Shown in pieces: positions 49,601-58,400 of a stretch of 64,000 nucleotides of DNA; the first letter of the stretch is position 1, and each line of letters opens with the position of its first letter. The notes under the pieces are model-generated. The model worked only from the letters and a program-made list of their open reading frames with translations, did no database searches and had not been told where the DNA came from. Location of the stretch: positions 1-64,000 of the forward strand of contig JACTAT010000117.1 in assembly GCA_014526335.1 (NCBI GenBank), given 5' to 3'. This DNA is from Chrysaora quinquecirrha (taxonomy: Eukaryota > Cnidaria > Scyphozoa > Semaeostomeae > Pelagiidae). The position numbers were made by a program, and so were the translations under genes.

Positions 49601-52600
49601 GGAAAACTGACACAAAAATTCCCAAAGTTTCTTAACTCCTTTTTCGTAGTTCTAAAAGTTTCTTAACTTCTTGGGTGTGTGTCTAGTTCTAGGTTTCTTA
49701 TAAACCGGTTTCTTATTTAAAAAAAACGTGTATGTCCTCTTTTTAGCTAAGACCAAAGCTTAAACAACAATCTCTTTAGAGGTGGAACTACCCTGGCCAC
49801 CAAAGGCTACAATCCAGATGCATACATGTAAATGGTGAAAGGAGTATAATTTCGTAACATTGTAGCATATCCCTGGTTGGAAAACATGCATATTTTGACA
49901 AAGGTGCAAGCAACAAAATAAAATTAATGTTGGGCTGTATGAAGTTGAGTGAGGAAAGCTGGAATACATTACTTTCATCAATGAGCATGCCAGATGGATA
50001 ACGGCAGGTCTTAGACTGGTTTTTGGTTGTGTTTGCCATAGCCACAATACTGATAATGAGGCTTCAGCTTCAACCCACAGACCTTACCCATAGCGGTTGT
50101 TTTGCTTAGTCTTGTCTTGTTTTGTTTTGTTTTGCTTAGAAGGTGCTGTGGCATCGTGGTTTAATCCCGCTGACTCGTGGTGTCAGAAGCTCAGTGTGGT
50201 AAGGGTTTGAGCCCAGCCACGGTAGCGCCACGGCCAGGGTAGAGGTCTCTATTAGTTAACATACAACTGAGATCATAGCGACTGGCTCTAAAACACCATA
50301 TCACCATCACCTTCGCCTTAGTCTGAAATGACACAGATTCTCTTGTGCAGTTTGTCAACTGGCTACCATCAAGCTAGCCGTCACTTTCCCAGCTCTCGAT
50401 TTCATCCCGATATTTTACTTAGACAAACGGCGCTGCATTGTTGGTGTCAGATTTTTATACCTGTGTGTCTTAGAGTAAAACTTGATCATTGTTTGACAAT
50501 GGAAATTCTTTCTAAGAAGTATTGTAATTGACAATTCTTACACTAGAAATGATTTTTTTTAAAATCCCATTTTAATCCCATTTTTAAGGACGATTGCTGA
50601 CAGTCCTGAGTCAGGGGGAAGCGAAGCATGAAGTCTTTCTAATACTTGACCATGCAACAGAAAGTGAACTTCTTTATTGAGAAGCAAAGCATCATCAATG
50701 ACTGGAATCAAGGTGCCCTGCCTCAAACTTGATTATCACAATGTTGACTGTTTTAGCAACAATAAAAACAAGCAATAAAAAATAGCGCAGCGAGGCAGTT
50801 CAGCAAAACAACCAGAAAGTGTTTGGGGAAGGAAAGACCAGCTCAAGCTCGGGTGACTGAAATCAACCTGATGGTTTACCAGTAGAATCCATGAAATAGT
50901 GTATAACATAGTCCCCATACTGTATAACAACAGCATTGTTATGCATCATAACTGGATATCTAGACTAATAAATATAGATACTAATAAATAGTCTAGATAC
51001 TAATAAAAATTCAAAATTTAATTAGACTAGATAGAAGTGTATCTACAATCCTCGCCAAAAAGGCTGGGACACTTCGAACTTTTGTAAAATTCTCGCTCTA
51101 AAGACGCATACCCCCCTCCCCCCGACTCAATGTTGGTGAAATCGATGTTGACAGTGGTCCCAACATTGAGTCGGGGGGGAGGGGGGTCTTATTACCCCAA
51201 TATGTTGTAATGAGACGGGGATTTTAAGGTAAAACATACTTATAACATACTGTCCCCAATATTTTTGACGAGGATTGTCTGAGCAAGAGCAGAAATCTAA
51301 AATTGCGTTTTTCTCAAGAATGGAAAGACTCAAAAGGCTCAAGTGATGTTTATTGTAAATAGGAGGAATGACTTTATATTTTGGGGGCTTTGGGGGTCAG
51401 GGCCAAAATTTTGCAAAATGTGAAAATTCATTGAAAAGTGAAGGAATCCTTTGAAAAGGCCGTAATTCACTTTCTAACATCGCAAAATCATAAGAGGCAA
51501 CGGCAGTACACATTTTTCAGCTCCAGAAGCAATACCTTTATCATTCAAATGCATCTTTAGAACCGTTCTGTAGACCATAATTCAAGCGATCGTCTGCCGC
51601 TGCGGAGGAGAGAGCTTGAAATCTAAGAAACTGACAGTTCTCCATCATTTTCTACCGAATAAAATTGGAATAACTCAAGTCCAAATAATTTTCCCATACT
51701 TCTCGCTATCCGACAATACATTTCTGGGGGTATTTCATGTTATAAAATAATTTTCCCTTTTTGTCATTCCTTCTGAGTTCGTTTTCTGACAGTTCTCCAC
51801 TCTCTGTAGTAAGTAAACAATACAGCTGGTGAAAACCTATCTTTAAAAACAGGTGGAGCACTGTGAGAAATATACTTTGCCATGCATTGGCAGTCGAACT
51901 CTGTTGAAAATCTTAAAGTAGACATGAAATAATACAGAATTACAAAGTTACAAGTGCAGTCTTTCAAGCAACGAGGAGATATTTACATTTGAAGATGGAG
52001 AACTGTGGGGAGAACTGTGTGGAGAACTGTAGAACTTGGCATCCCGCTTGGTTGCTCCTTATTCAATTTCGAGTCCATCAAATAACAATGCCAATTATGC
52101 TTACTTTAGCATTCTTCCGTTCTCTGTTGTGAAGATCAACAACACTTGAAAGCAAGTACATCATGCCTGCATAATTCGTTTCATTTTCTGAATTTCGTAA
52201 TAATTCACTGCTAAACAGTGGAGTCAGTTTATGAGCTTTGATGAAAGTTTTTCACTTTATAGTTAGATTCGTCTCGAGACAACATAATGCAGACTGTTTT
52301 ATGTAAATTTACAACCCTCCCGTTACTTTTTATAACAGAATTTCTGACCTTCTGTTTTGCTGTGATTACTCAAAATTCAGACAATCCTCGCCAAAAAGGC
52401 TGGGACACTTCGAACTTTTGTAAAATTCTCGCTCTAAAGACGCATACCCCCCTCCCCCCGACTCAATGTTGGTGAAATCGATGTTGACAGTGGTCCCAAC
52501 ATTGAGTCGGGGAGGGGGTCTTATTCTAATATGTTGTAATGAGACGGGGATTTTAAGGTAAAACATACTTATAACATACTGTCCCCAATATTTTTGACGA

Positions 52601-52709
52601 GGATTGTAGGTACTTTCACTTCCTTTCAGGCAGATTTTATTTATTTAGTACCTCACCTCAGTTCATTGACTTCGCTCTTCTTATTCTGAAAGTAGGTATC
52701 TGATGACAT
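28698..52709 (-). CDS. AP4B1: AP-4 adaptor complex beta subunit (3' end unresolved)
   Basis: Sixteen exons join with matching phases (596 codons): 52709-52657, 52210-52105, 49162-49046, 45259-45087, 43062-42932, 40711-40659, 39582-39488, 38886-38793, 37870-37747, 36550-36424, 35862-35767, 34620-34451, 32369-32242, 30787-30622, 30295-30222 and 28778-28698. The product is the alpha-solenoid trunk of a beta adaptin, closest to AP-4 beta: [82 protein letters not shown] and [12 protein letters not shown]-4 sorts cargo such as ATG9 at the trans-Golgi network without clathrin. Exon 3 uses a CAAAG acceptor that could be misplaced. The last exon is linker-like and not homologous to anything I know. 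The C-terminal appendage domain was not found. An additional 5' exon is possible (53241-53331). Introns carry many short mobile elements. Confidence 0.93.
29589..30073. mobile_element. MITE rich in CCAACATGTTGG palindromes, AP4B1 intron
   Basis: The ends GGCGGGCGCAAACTGTGCCA and, inverted, GCTGGGCGCAAACCGTGCCA form terminal inverted repeats of about 25 bp. The body contains at least five copies of (C)CAACATGTTGG or close variants, plus a CCAACAATTGTTGG palindrome near the right end. It has no transposase. The flanking bases do not give a clear target duplication. Confidence 0.75.
32030..32115. repeat. Dispersed repeat fragment (family of the 7825-8300 foldback)
   Basis: Contains ACTTTGAGGAGTGTTAGACG and CGCTGTTTAGCACAATTTTG, matching the arms of the foldback at 7825-8300 and the copies near 44400 and 60180. 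AP4B1 intron. Confidence 0.5.
37387..37562. repeat. Dispersed repeat, copy 2 (inverted relative to 13921-14065)
   Basis: Shares CAAAGGCTTGTCATGATAAG, GTGGTGACTATCATGTCTAA and TCTCTCCCGAAACGTTGCCC with the complement of 13921-14065. The central hairpin string is retained with substitutions. AP4B1 intron. Confidence 0.6.
40769..41325. mobile_element. Short inverted-repeat element in an AP4B1 intron
   Basis: The left end (GGGACCCTCTTTACACGAGA, then AACTGGATCGG) and the right end read inward (AGACCCCGTTTACACAAGAG, then GTAACTGGATCGG) form terminal inverted repeats of about 35 bp. The internal sequence repeats TTTACACGAGAAGAGCTGGATC. No transposase ORF is present. The 114-codon + frame inside is not recognised as a protein and is probably incidental. 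Confidence 0.6.
42156..42549. mobile_element. 394-bp TA-flanked miniature element, copy A
   Basis: The ends are TACACTTTTTTTTAATAGGCAAC and, inverted, TACACTTTTTTTTTAAATAAGCAAC. If the outer TA is the target duplication, the termini start CAC as in Tc1/mariner-like MITEs. The interior carries repeated TAAGCAACTT-TGAGGGCT motifs. It is the same length as, and has related ends to, the element at 49339-49732. Confidence 0.7.
43680..43920. repeat. Foldback repeat with ACCGTTTGGCCACG motif, copy 1
   Basis: Inverted and direct copies of GTGGCCAAACGATCAA, GACCGTTTGGCCACGTCGCA and AAACATTGTTTGACGAGCAA pack into about 240 bp. A relative lies at 60590-60845 (shared GACCGTTTGGCCACGTCGCA). AP4B1 intron; no ORF of note. 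Confidence 0.55.
44320..44770. repeat. Dispersed repeat fragment followed by GATTT-rich simple repeat
   Basis: Positions 44325-44460 match the foldback family (TCTGTTTCTGACGTTTATAC in two partial tandem copies, then GAGGAGTGTCAGACGAAAA and GAAAATGTTTCCGCTGTTCA). Positions 44510-44770 are degenerate (GATTT)n/(TGATCTGATT)n sequence. Confidence 0.65.
45408..45642. repeat. 235-bp direct repeat, copy 1
   Basis: Nearly identical to 46605-46840, in the same orientation, about 1.2 kb apart. Both contain TGCGTGAC, GGGGCTGCCATGTGCGAGG, an ATC/ACC-rich simple-repeat core and CCATGCCCTCCTGTCTT. Both lie between AP4B1 exons 3 and 4 or at their edge. Open frames here are repeat artefacts. Confidence 0.85.
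46605..46840. repeat. 235-bp direct repeat, copy 2
   Basis: Second copy of 45408-45642 with a handful of substitutions. Between the two copies, 46005-46083 and 46147-46230 form a further tandem duplication (shared TTTGCAAAATGAGGGATGGA). Confidence 0.85.
48130..48720 (-). pseudogene. Decayed ORF of unknown family in an AP4B1 intron
   Basis: Read on the - strand, an open stretch ([18 protein letters not shown], then [15 protein letters not shown]) continues after a one-base frame change near 48420-48478 into [15 protein letters not shown] and [11 protein letters not shown]. It then passes a single in-frame TGA at about 48295 into [20 protein letters not shown] and [15 protein letters not shown]. 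The residue pattern across both breaks looks protein-like, so this is probably an old coding sequence or mobile-element ORF. I do not recognise the family. It is transcribed in the same direction as AP4B1 but cannot be part of it. Confidence 0.35.
49339..49732. mobile_element. 394-bp TA-flanked miniature element, copy B
   Basis: The ends are TACACGTTTTTTTTATAAGAAAC and, inverted, TACACGTTTTTTTTAAATAAGAAAC. The interior repeats AGTTCTAAAAGTTTCTTAA-like strings. The end structure and length match copy A (42156-42549), but internal motifs are diverged (AAGAAAC instead of AAGCAAC). AP4B1 intron. Confidence 0.7.
50140..50320 (+). repeat. tRNA-derived SINE or tRNA-like relic
   Basis: A box-A-like string GTGGCATCGTGG (about 50149) and a box-B-like string GGGTTTGAGCCC (about 50203) are spaced as in a polymerase III promoter. 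They are followed by a non-tRNA tail (to about 50320). The stems of a functional tRNA are not convincing, so a SINE head is likelier than a tRNA gene. Confidence 0.45.
51045..51278. mobile_element. 234-bp miniature element with long C/G-run hairpin, copy A
   Basis: The ends are ACAATCCTCGCCAAAAAGGC and, inverted, ACAATCCTCGTCAAAAATAT, followed by TGGGACA / TGGGGACAG. In the middle, CCCCCCTCCCCCCGACTCAA faces its complement TTGAGTCGGGGGGGAGGGGG, giving a stem of about 27 bp around a 23-nt loop (51109-51190). A second copy lies at 52381-52607. AP4B1 intron 2. Target duplication not resolved. Confidence 0.8.
52381..52607. mobile_element. 227-bp miniature element with long C/G-run hairpin, copy B
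   Basis: Nearly identical to 51045-51278 in the same orientation, with a few bases deleted on the G-rich side of the hairpin and next to it. AP4B1 intron 1, about 1.3 kb from copy A. Confidence 0.8.
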
Positions 52710-53240
52710 GGCTTTAAAAATGCGATTTGATCCAAAGGAAAATCGGAAGTTTTGCTTTGCTTTCTTGCCGTTCTTGTTTCTCTTCTTCTCTTCACATTTC
52801 TGACAACAACTTTTCCTTCCAAATTTCTTTCCCACGACAACAACAACAAGAAGTCCATGAATCACTCCTCGTCTCCCTGTGGTATCAATTCAGCTCAATA
52901 AAACCATATTGGAAAAAGGTATCCATTTTATCCTTTTTCACCAAAAGCATCTGAGTTGAGGGTGGGACAATTGCCTGAGGTAAGTATAACTGCAAAATGC
53001 TTCACTTTAGTTCAGACTTTTGATTGATTTCATGCTCCCATCATGTGGTCTATGACAAAATGATAAATGTAATATTAATCTAGCTATATACAAGTTAAGA
53101 CTTATTGACCACTCACCCAAGATAGTAGAAGAGAAGGAGAGGCCCATCTTGTCGTTCTGTCTGCCCTGCCCTCCCTCCCCCCTCAATGTCCTCTTGAATT
53201 TTATCCAAATTCCAGGATCCCAAATTCCAAAAAAACTCAC

Positions 53241-53331
53241 CAGCTAATTTTTGAGCATTTCTATTCTCAATTTGGAATCTCTTCTGTGCTGTGCCAAAAA
53301 CAGACATTTCACAAGCTCCTGAGCAGCTCAT
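53241..53331 (-). CDS. Possible alternative first coding exon of AP4B1
   Basis: A Met-initiated frame (MSCSGACEMSVFGTAQKRF, then QIENRNAQKLA) ends at a good donor (GCTG|GTGAGT). Joined to an acceptor at TTTTTAAAG|CC just before the 52709 ATG, it continues in frame into MSSDTYFQ. This would add about 31 residues to AP-4 beta. It could instead be chance or another transcript, because beta adaptins do not need such an extension. Confidence 0.3.
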
Positions 53332-55424
53332 TGCTAGAGAAAGCACCCCTCCCAAGACTTGGATTTTTTCAGAAAAAAGAGAAAACAAATTTCAACTGCT
53401 CGATTATTTTGGTCAAGTTAACCCACACCTTCATTCTTACCCAGCAATTGAATTGAATTGAATAAATCTATATAACAATGCTGATGATGTCATTGGGAGG
53501 GGTGCTGTCCGTAGTGGTTAGTAGCACAGCACATGTCTCCTGCATTTGCCAGCGTATGCAGAGTGTGTGACACGTGCACACACTGTCAGATAAACAATAG
53601 AACAATAGAAATGAATGATGGAAATATGTTTCATGTAAGAGATCTCATCAAATGGCAATTCTCTGCAGACTGGCACCTGGCCTGTCTGCAGAGTGCCAGG
53701 TTGGAAAGTTTGTATGATTTTGCGTACGCGCAGCTGCGAGCGACGAGAATTTCTGAGGTGCGAGTGCGAGTGAGCTGCAAGCTGCCTGCGAGCTGCGAGA
53801 AAATTAGTTTTTATCTCAGAAAGATTGTGAAGTGTTGACATGTCTGTGGGTAATTGAGTTGAAGACAGAAAAGAAACATTGACCTTTCATTGACCTTTTT
53901 TCAGATTTGTGTAATCTTTATTTCCTGTTGTACTACGTGTAGTTCAGTATTGTGTTATCTCAGATAGTCAGCCCAGCCCAGAGATCAATCCGCGGTTTAA
54001 TAAGTAAAAATTGCTATTTATCAATGCTGTTTCTTTTACCAATGCCATATTACATTACATTGGTACCTGCAATGCTAAGTTTATAATTTTCTTTTTTTCA
54101 AACATCAATCTCCTTCGTATGGTTGTGGAACTAGCCTAAAACGGCTAAAGAAAAAACTTTGTAAGAACACCTGGCTGAAATTCGGGTCAAAATATTTTTA
54201 AAATATTACAGAAGAAACTATTTGAGTGTAGCTAGTCAAATTGCGACAATGCTTCGTTCTTCGTTGTGTCCCCACGTTAACTTTCATTTCATTGATGCCA
54301 AGCCATGCTAACCTAATTGAAATACATAACTTCAGGTACCAAAATGCCATTAAGAAACCTAAAAGACTCGAGAATATTTAATGCAAATTCAAATTTAAGA
54401 CAAATTCACCTACATTAATATTAACGATCGGCTGTATAAAACAACTCACAACTCGAGATCAAAATCAAAGCTATCTTGAAACTTTTAATGAAAATCAGCT
54501 TTGAATTCAACTATTTTTGAAAATAAAAAATCATTTATAAAAATAAGGTTGCTAGGACGTAGGGTCGTATTGTCTGGGGTTGTGAGGTCGTGGAGTCCTG
54601 TTAAAAGAACATCCCTTTTGAATAACTGAGGACTGTTTGAGGACTAATATGTCTATTTTATTTGGGTAATTGATATCCATGTGTAATGTTGTTCTGATCA
54701 TTTTGAAATATGTTTGATGTTTAAATTGGTTATTGTGTTATCCTACTAAAATGTACAATATTCATTGACACTGAATTGCATACATTTTTGAAGCCTTGAA
54801 AAATTTTGACCTGCAGTAGAGCTGAATTGAGGTGCGAGTTTCTATTCTGAAGTCTGTGCAGCTCTTGAGTAAATACAAATTTTCCAACCTGGGCAGAGTG
54901 TGTTAGTGGGGCACCTGAAATATTTTTGTTTAAATCATTGGCACCAGTTAATGCACTTACTATTGTTTTATTTTATGTCCTGAAAGGTGTTGATTGTTTA
55001 AAGCAAAGTATTAAATTTATTATTGAATTAAAGATCTTGGTGAGCAGCGATTAATTTCCAGCCCAGATTGAATGGAGTTTTGTATTCCCAGGCTAATCTT
55101 GTACATTCTTTGAACTATTGTTTATGCAAACTGCATAAAAAGATAGAAAATTGGGCATGGAGCAGTCCCAACATACAAAATCAATCACCAATTTTGACAA
55201 AAGACTGGTTATTTTTTTTGAAATTTCAATAGATTCCCTCCTTAGCATTTGTTGGAATATTATATGTTATATATTATATTATATGTATGTCATAATATTG
55301 CCACTCCTGTAAGGTCTTTCTTAATTTGCATAATGCAAGATAAATTTGGCCAGAATAATGTCTCACTCGCTTGCTTGGATTTAAATTGCATATGCTTAAA
55401 AATCCACATTTTCTCAATTTGCAG
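53332..55424. promoter_or_regulatory. Head-to-head interval between AP4B1 and TMX2
   Basis: This is the interval between the two divergent genes, and it may contain both promoters. Positions 53715-53800 are GC-richer, with a repeated GAGCTGC-like motif (GCGAGCTGCGAG, GAGTGAGCTGCAAGC). Positions 53450-53465 carry GAATT repeats, and 53505-53540 a tRNA-like box-A string without a box B. The first TMX2 exon upstream of 55425 probably lies here but could not be identified. No other gene is recognised. Confidence 0.3.
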
Positions 55425-55443
55425 TGCTGATAACATCAAAAAC

Positions 55444-58400
55444 ATGTCTGGCATAAAAGCCATTGCTCATCCCTATTTCATTCTAAATACACTTGCTTGC
55501 TTTATGTTCATCATATCAAAGAATTTTAAATGGTTGTGTGAAAAGATTTATCCAGCAAATGAAGTGTGTCAGTTAGAATGGGTAAGCATTATTCATGAAA
55601 TGTTTTAAGCCTGCCACACACAGTGAGAATTTTGCTGAGCAAAACGCTATGAATGGCACTTTGCTCAGCAAAATTCTCACCCTGTGCACGCAAAATTTTC
55701 TGAGAAACTTGTGATTCATGCCTGTGAGGAAAATATCTGAAAAAGTATAAATCAAAATGAAAAGAAGCCATTGCAATGCGACTTTGTTTGCTGCAAGGCG
55801 TGAGGAAAATGCTCACGGTCGCCCCGCACACTGAGGAATTTGCCACGAATGCCAAAAAATAGCAAACACGATATAAATTTTCCTCACTGCCAGGAATGGC
55901 TAATTTCTCAGCAAAATTTGCACGCACACGGTGAGAATTTTGCTGAGCAAAGTGCCATTTGTGGTGTGAAGTCAATTCATTGTCCAGAACCATACTTAAC
56001 AACTCATATTGCTCAGAATGGCAGGGGAATTTGTGATATTGATGAAATATAGATACAAACATAAGATAGTGGCTAAAACCAGTACCTTTTAAAAAAGATA
56101 TTCTTTGACCTTTGACAAAACTTTAAGCTAGGAAATTCTGTGATTTTATCCTTTCTAACACTCATAAATTCTGGTCATAGTCAATAACAAGTAGATCATG
56201 GTTTTTGTCCTGCTTTTTATCTTTTCCAGAGAAATTTTGCTGAGCGTGAAATTTTTCTTTTTAAGCGAGATCAAGAAATACTATTGTTTCTTTGCTTTGT
56301 GGTTGTGATTAAGAATCGCAGATGGAAACCTAGTAAGTAGCTATAAAAATACATATTCAGACTACATATTGTGCTATTCAGCAGTTGCTGATGAGACCTT
56401 TGATAGAAAAATGGTTCAATGATGTTCTTTGGAATTCTAAGAAGCTCTGCACTTTTTGTTGAGTTTTTGTGTGTTTGCATGATGTAAATCCCACACAAGC
56501 CCCACCTTGAATTAAGTCTCCCCCTTAAGTAAGCTCTCACCAAAGAATTTGTTTTTGCAAATCAACCCCCATTGGCCATTGGGACTATTTGAAAGCTTTA
56601 CAAATTTGTTGTTGCCTATATAATGCATCTTTCAACTAATTAAAACACTGAAAAAGCTCGTGCTGAAATGTTTGTACTATCAATTCAGTCAAGAGTCAGC
56701 TATTGGCTTTAGCAAGCAGCTGATTTTTATTATATCATGCAGATAATTTTTTTCTCTATGTTACTTTGTTGAAAAAATAGAGCTACTGAGCTGTTTAATA
56801 AACACTCTCTTGAATAAGCCCTACCCTTGAATACGTCCCCAACATGAAATTCATTTTTGCAAAGAAGCCACTGGGAGCTTATTCAGATATTCATGGTAGT
56901 TAATCAGTGTAAGTTGGTGAGTGTTTCGTATTTGCTTGCGCTATCTATCTCTATCGCTTGCTTTTTAATCTACAGCACAATGGACAGAATATATTTCAAA
57001 TGTTTTCATGTTCACAAAAGGAGCCAACTTAGTATTATTTTTAAGAAAAGACTTTAGATTGGCAATAGTTTACATGATATTTTGTCTAGGTAAGTCTTTA
57101 AAGGACTGTTTAAATTTCTTCTTTGTACGCCGTGCAACCATCTGTTTGTGCTTACATCCTTAATTATCTCTAATCTTGCAACATCTGTTTTGAGTTCAAA
57201 CTCGACATAGTCAATACTAGTCTTTGAGACAGGTTGTTTTTCCAGAAATAATTGAATAGCCCGAGTGAGGAAACGAACTATTTCTGTCTGCACAGAAATG
57301 TCTTTTTGGTTTGATGTGGGCAGATTCCAAAACTCCTAAATGGAACAAAGATATTGCTTTGCCAATTATTTTGCATCAAACCTCGCTGTAATTTTCTGCA
57401 CGGTTTTGGCTTTCGACCAAGTGTTGTCCTATGGCAGAATCATGCTTAAGGCTAGGTTGTTGCTTGAGCCCGTGGGGTTATGCTTTTTTGCCGAAAACCG
57501 TGCTGACGAATGAGTAAGGAAATGTTGTTTTGTCCTATCTCCAAATCTCAAGGAAGTGCGACCGAGGAGGTTCAGAAGAAAAAGGTTTTAAGTATGTCTA
57601 AAGATATTTCTTTTGTTTCTCCCAATATTCAATAGCTACCCCTTTCTATTGACTATGAGCTCAAAAACAACTTAACTCGTGGTCGTTCCTTAAAGTAAAC
57701 TGTATGAAAGGTGGTCCGAAATAACACTGAGGAAAAACTGCATCAAAGAATTAATCGGAACTACCTTGAAGTTGATGTAGTCGAGTCAAAGTCAAAACTT
57801 TGAAATAGCATACGACAAACGCATGCTACTTCCTTTACCTTGAGTGGAAATTTATTCTTTGATAAGTGTATTCATCAATATGGCCGTTGGATTGAACAAT
57901 TTGTATTCACCACAATTTGTGTTGAGTTGTGTTAGTTCAAATATAAGTGTTATTAACTAGGTTTCAATCATTAAGGAAAAAAATAGCACATTACTTTCAA
58001 ATCTTGATCCTTTGGCATACTACAAACTTTTTTTGTCACATAAGGCGTTAACACTTCATATATATGAATTTGTTAATTGCGAATGACTTTTATATTGGGG
58101 CGATGCTTAGAACAGTAATATTTTTATTCCTCTGATAGCTCTCTTCATTGTTGTACCTGAGCCGAGATATAAAGGCCCTGAAAACATTACGTATTTTCGT
58201 GGACAGGCTTTAGAGGTCAGAAACTTTATTTTTTCTTGCCTATCGTTACTTAGATTTAGAATTGTCCTTGTTTCTGCGGTTTCAAGTGGCAATAAGGCCA
58301 ATTTTGAGACTTGCTTCTTTCGTATTTAGCTTATTATTATGTCTACGTTATAAGTGAGTAGGTTTTTAAAAATATCGATGGCACATCCTTGACCATCCAT

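Noticed and set aside
53505..53560. tRNA-like string CCGTAGTGGTTAGTAGC
   Set aside because: No box B or acceptor stem; probably a fragment of a SINE or chance.
57155..57334. A clean 60-codon - strand exon ([18 protein letters not shown]...) with a good acceptor and a GTAAGC donor inside TMX2 intron 3
   Set aside because: Another frame of the same strand reads the Penelope-like tail ([14 protein letters not shown]), so the clean frame is an out-of-phase shadow of a retroelement relic.
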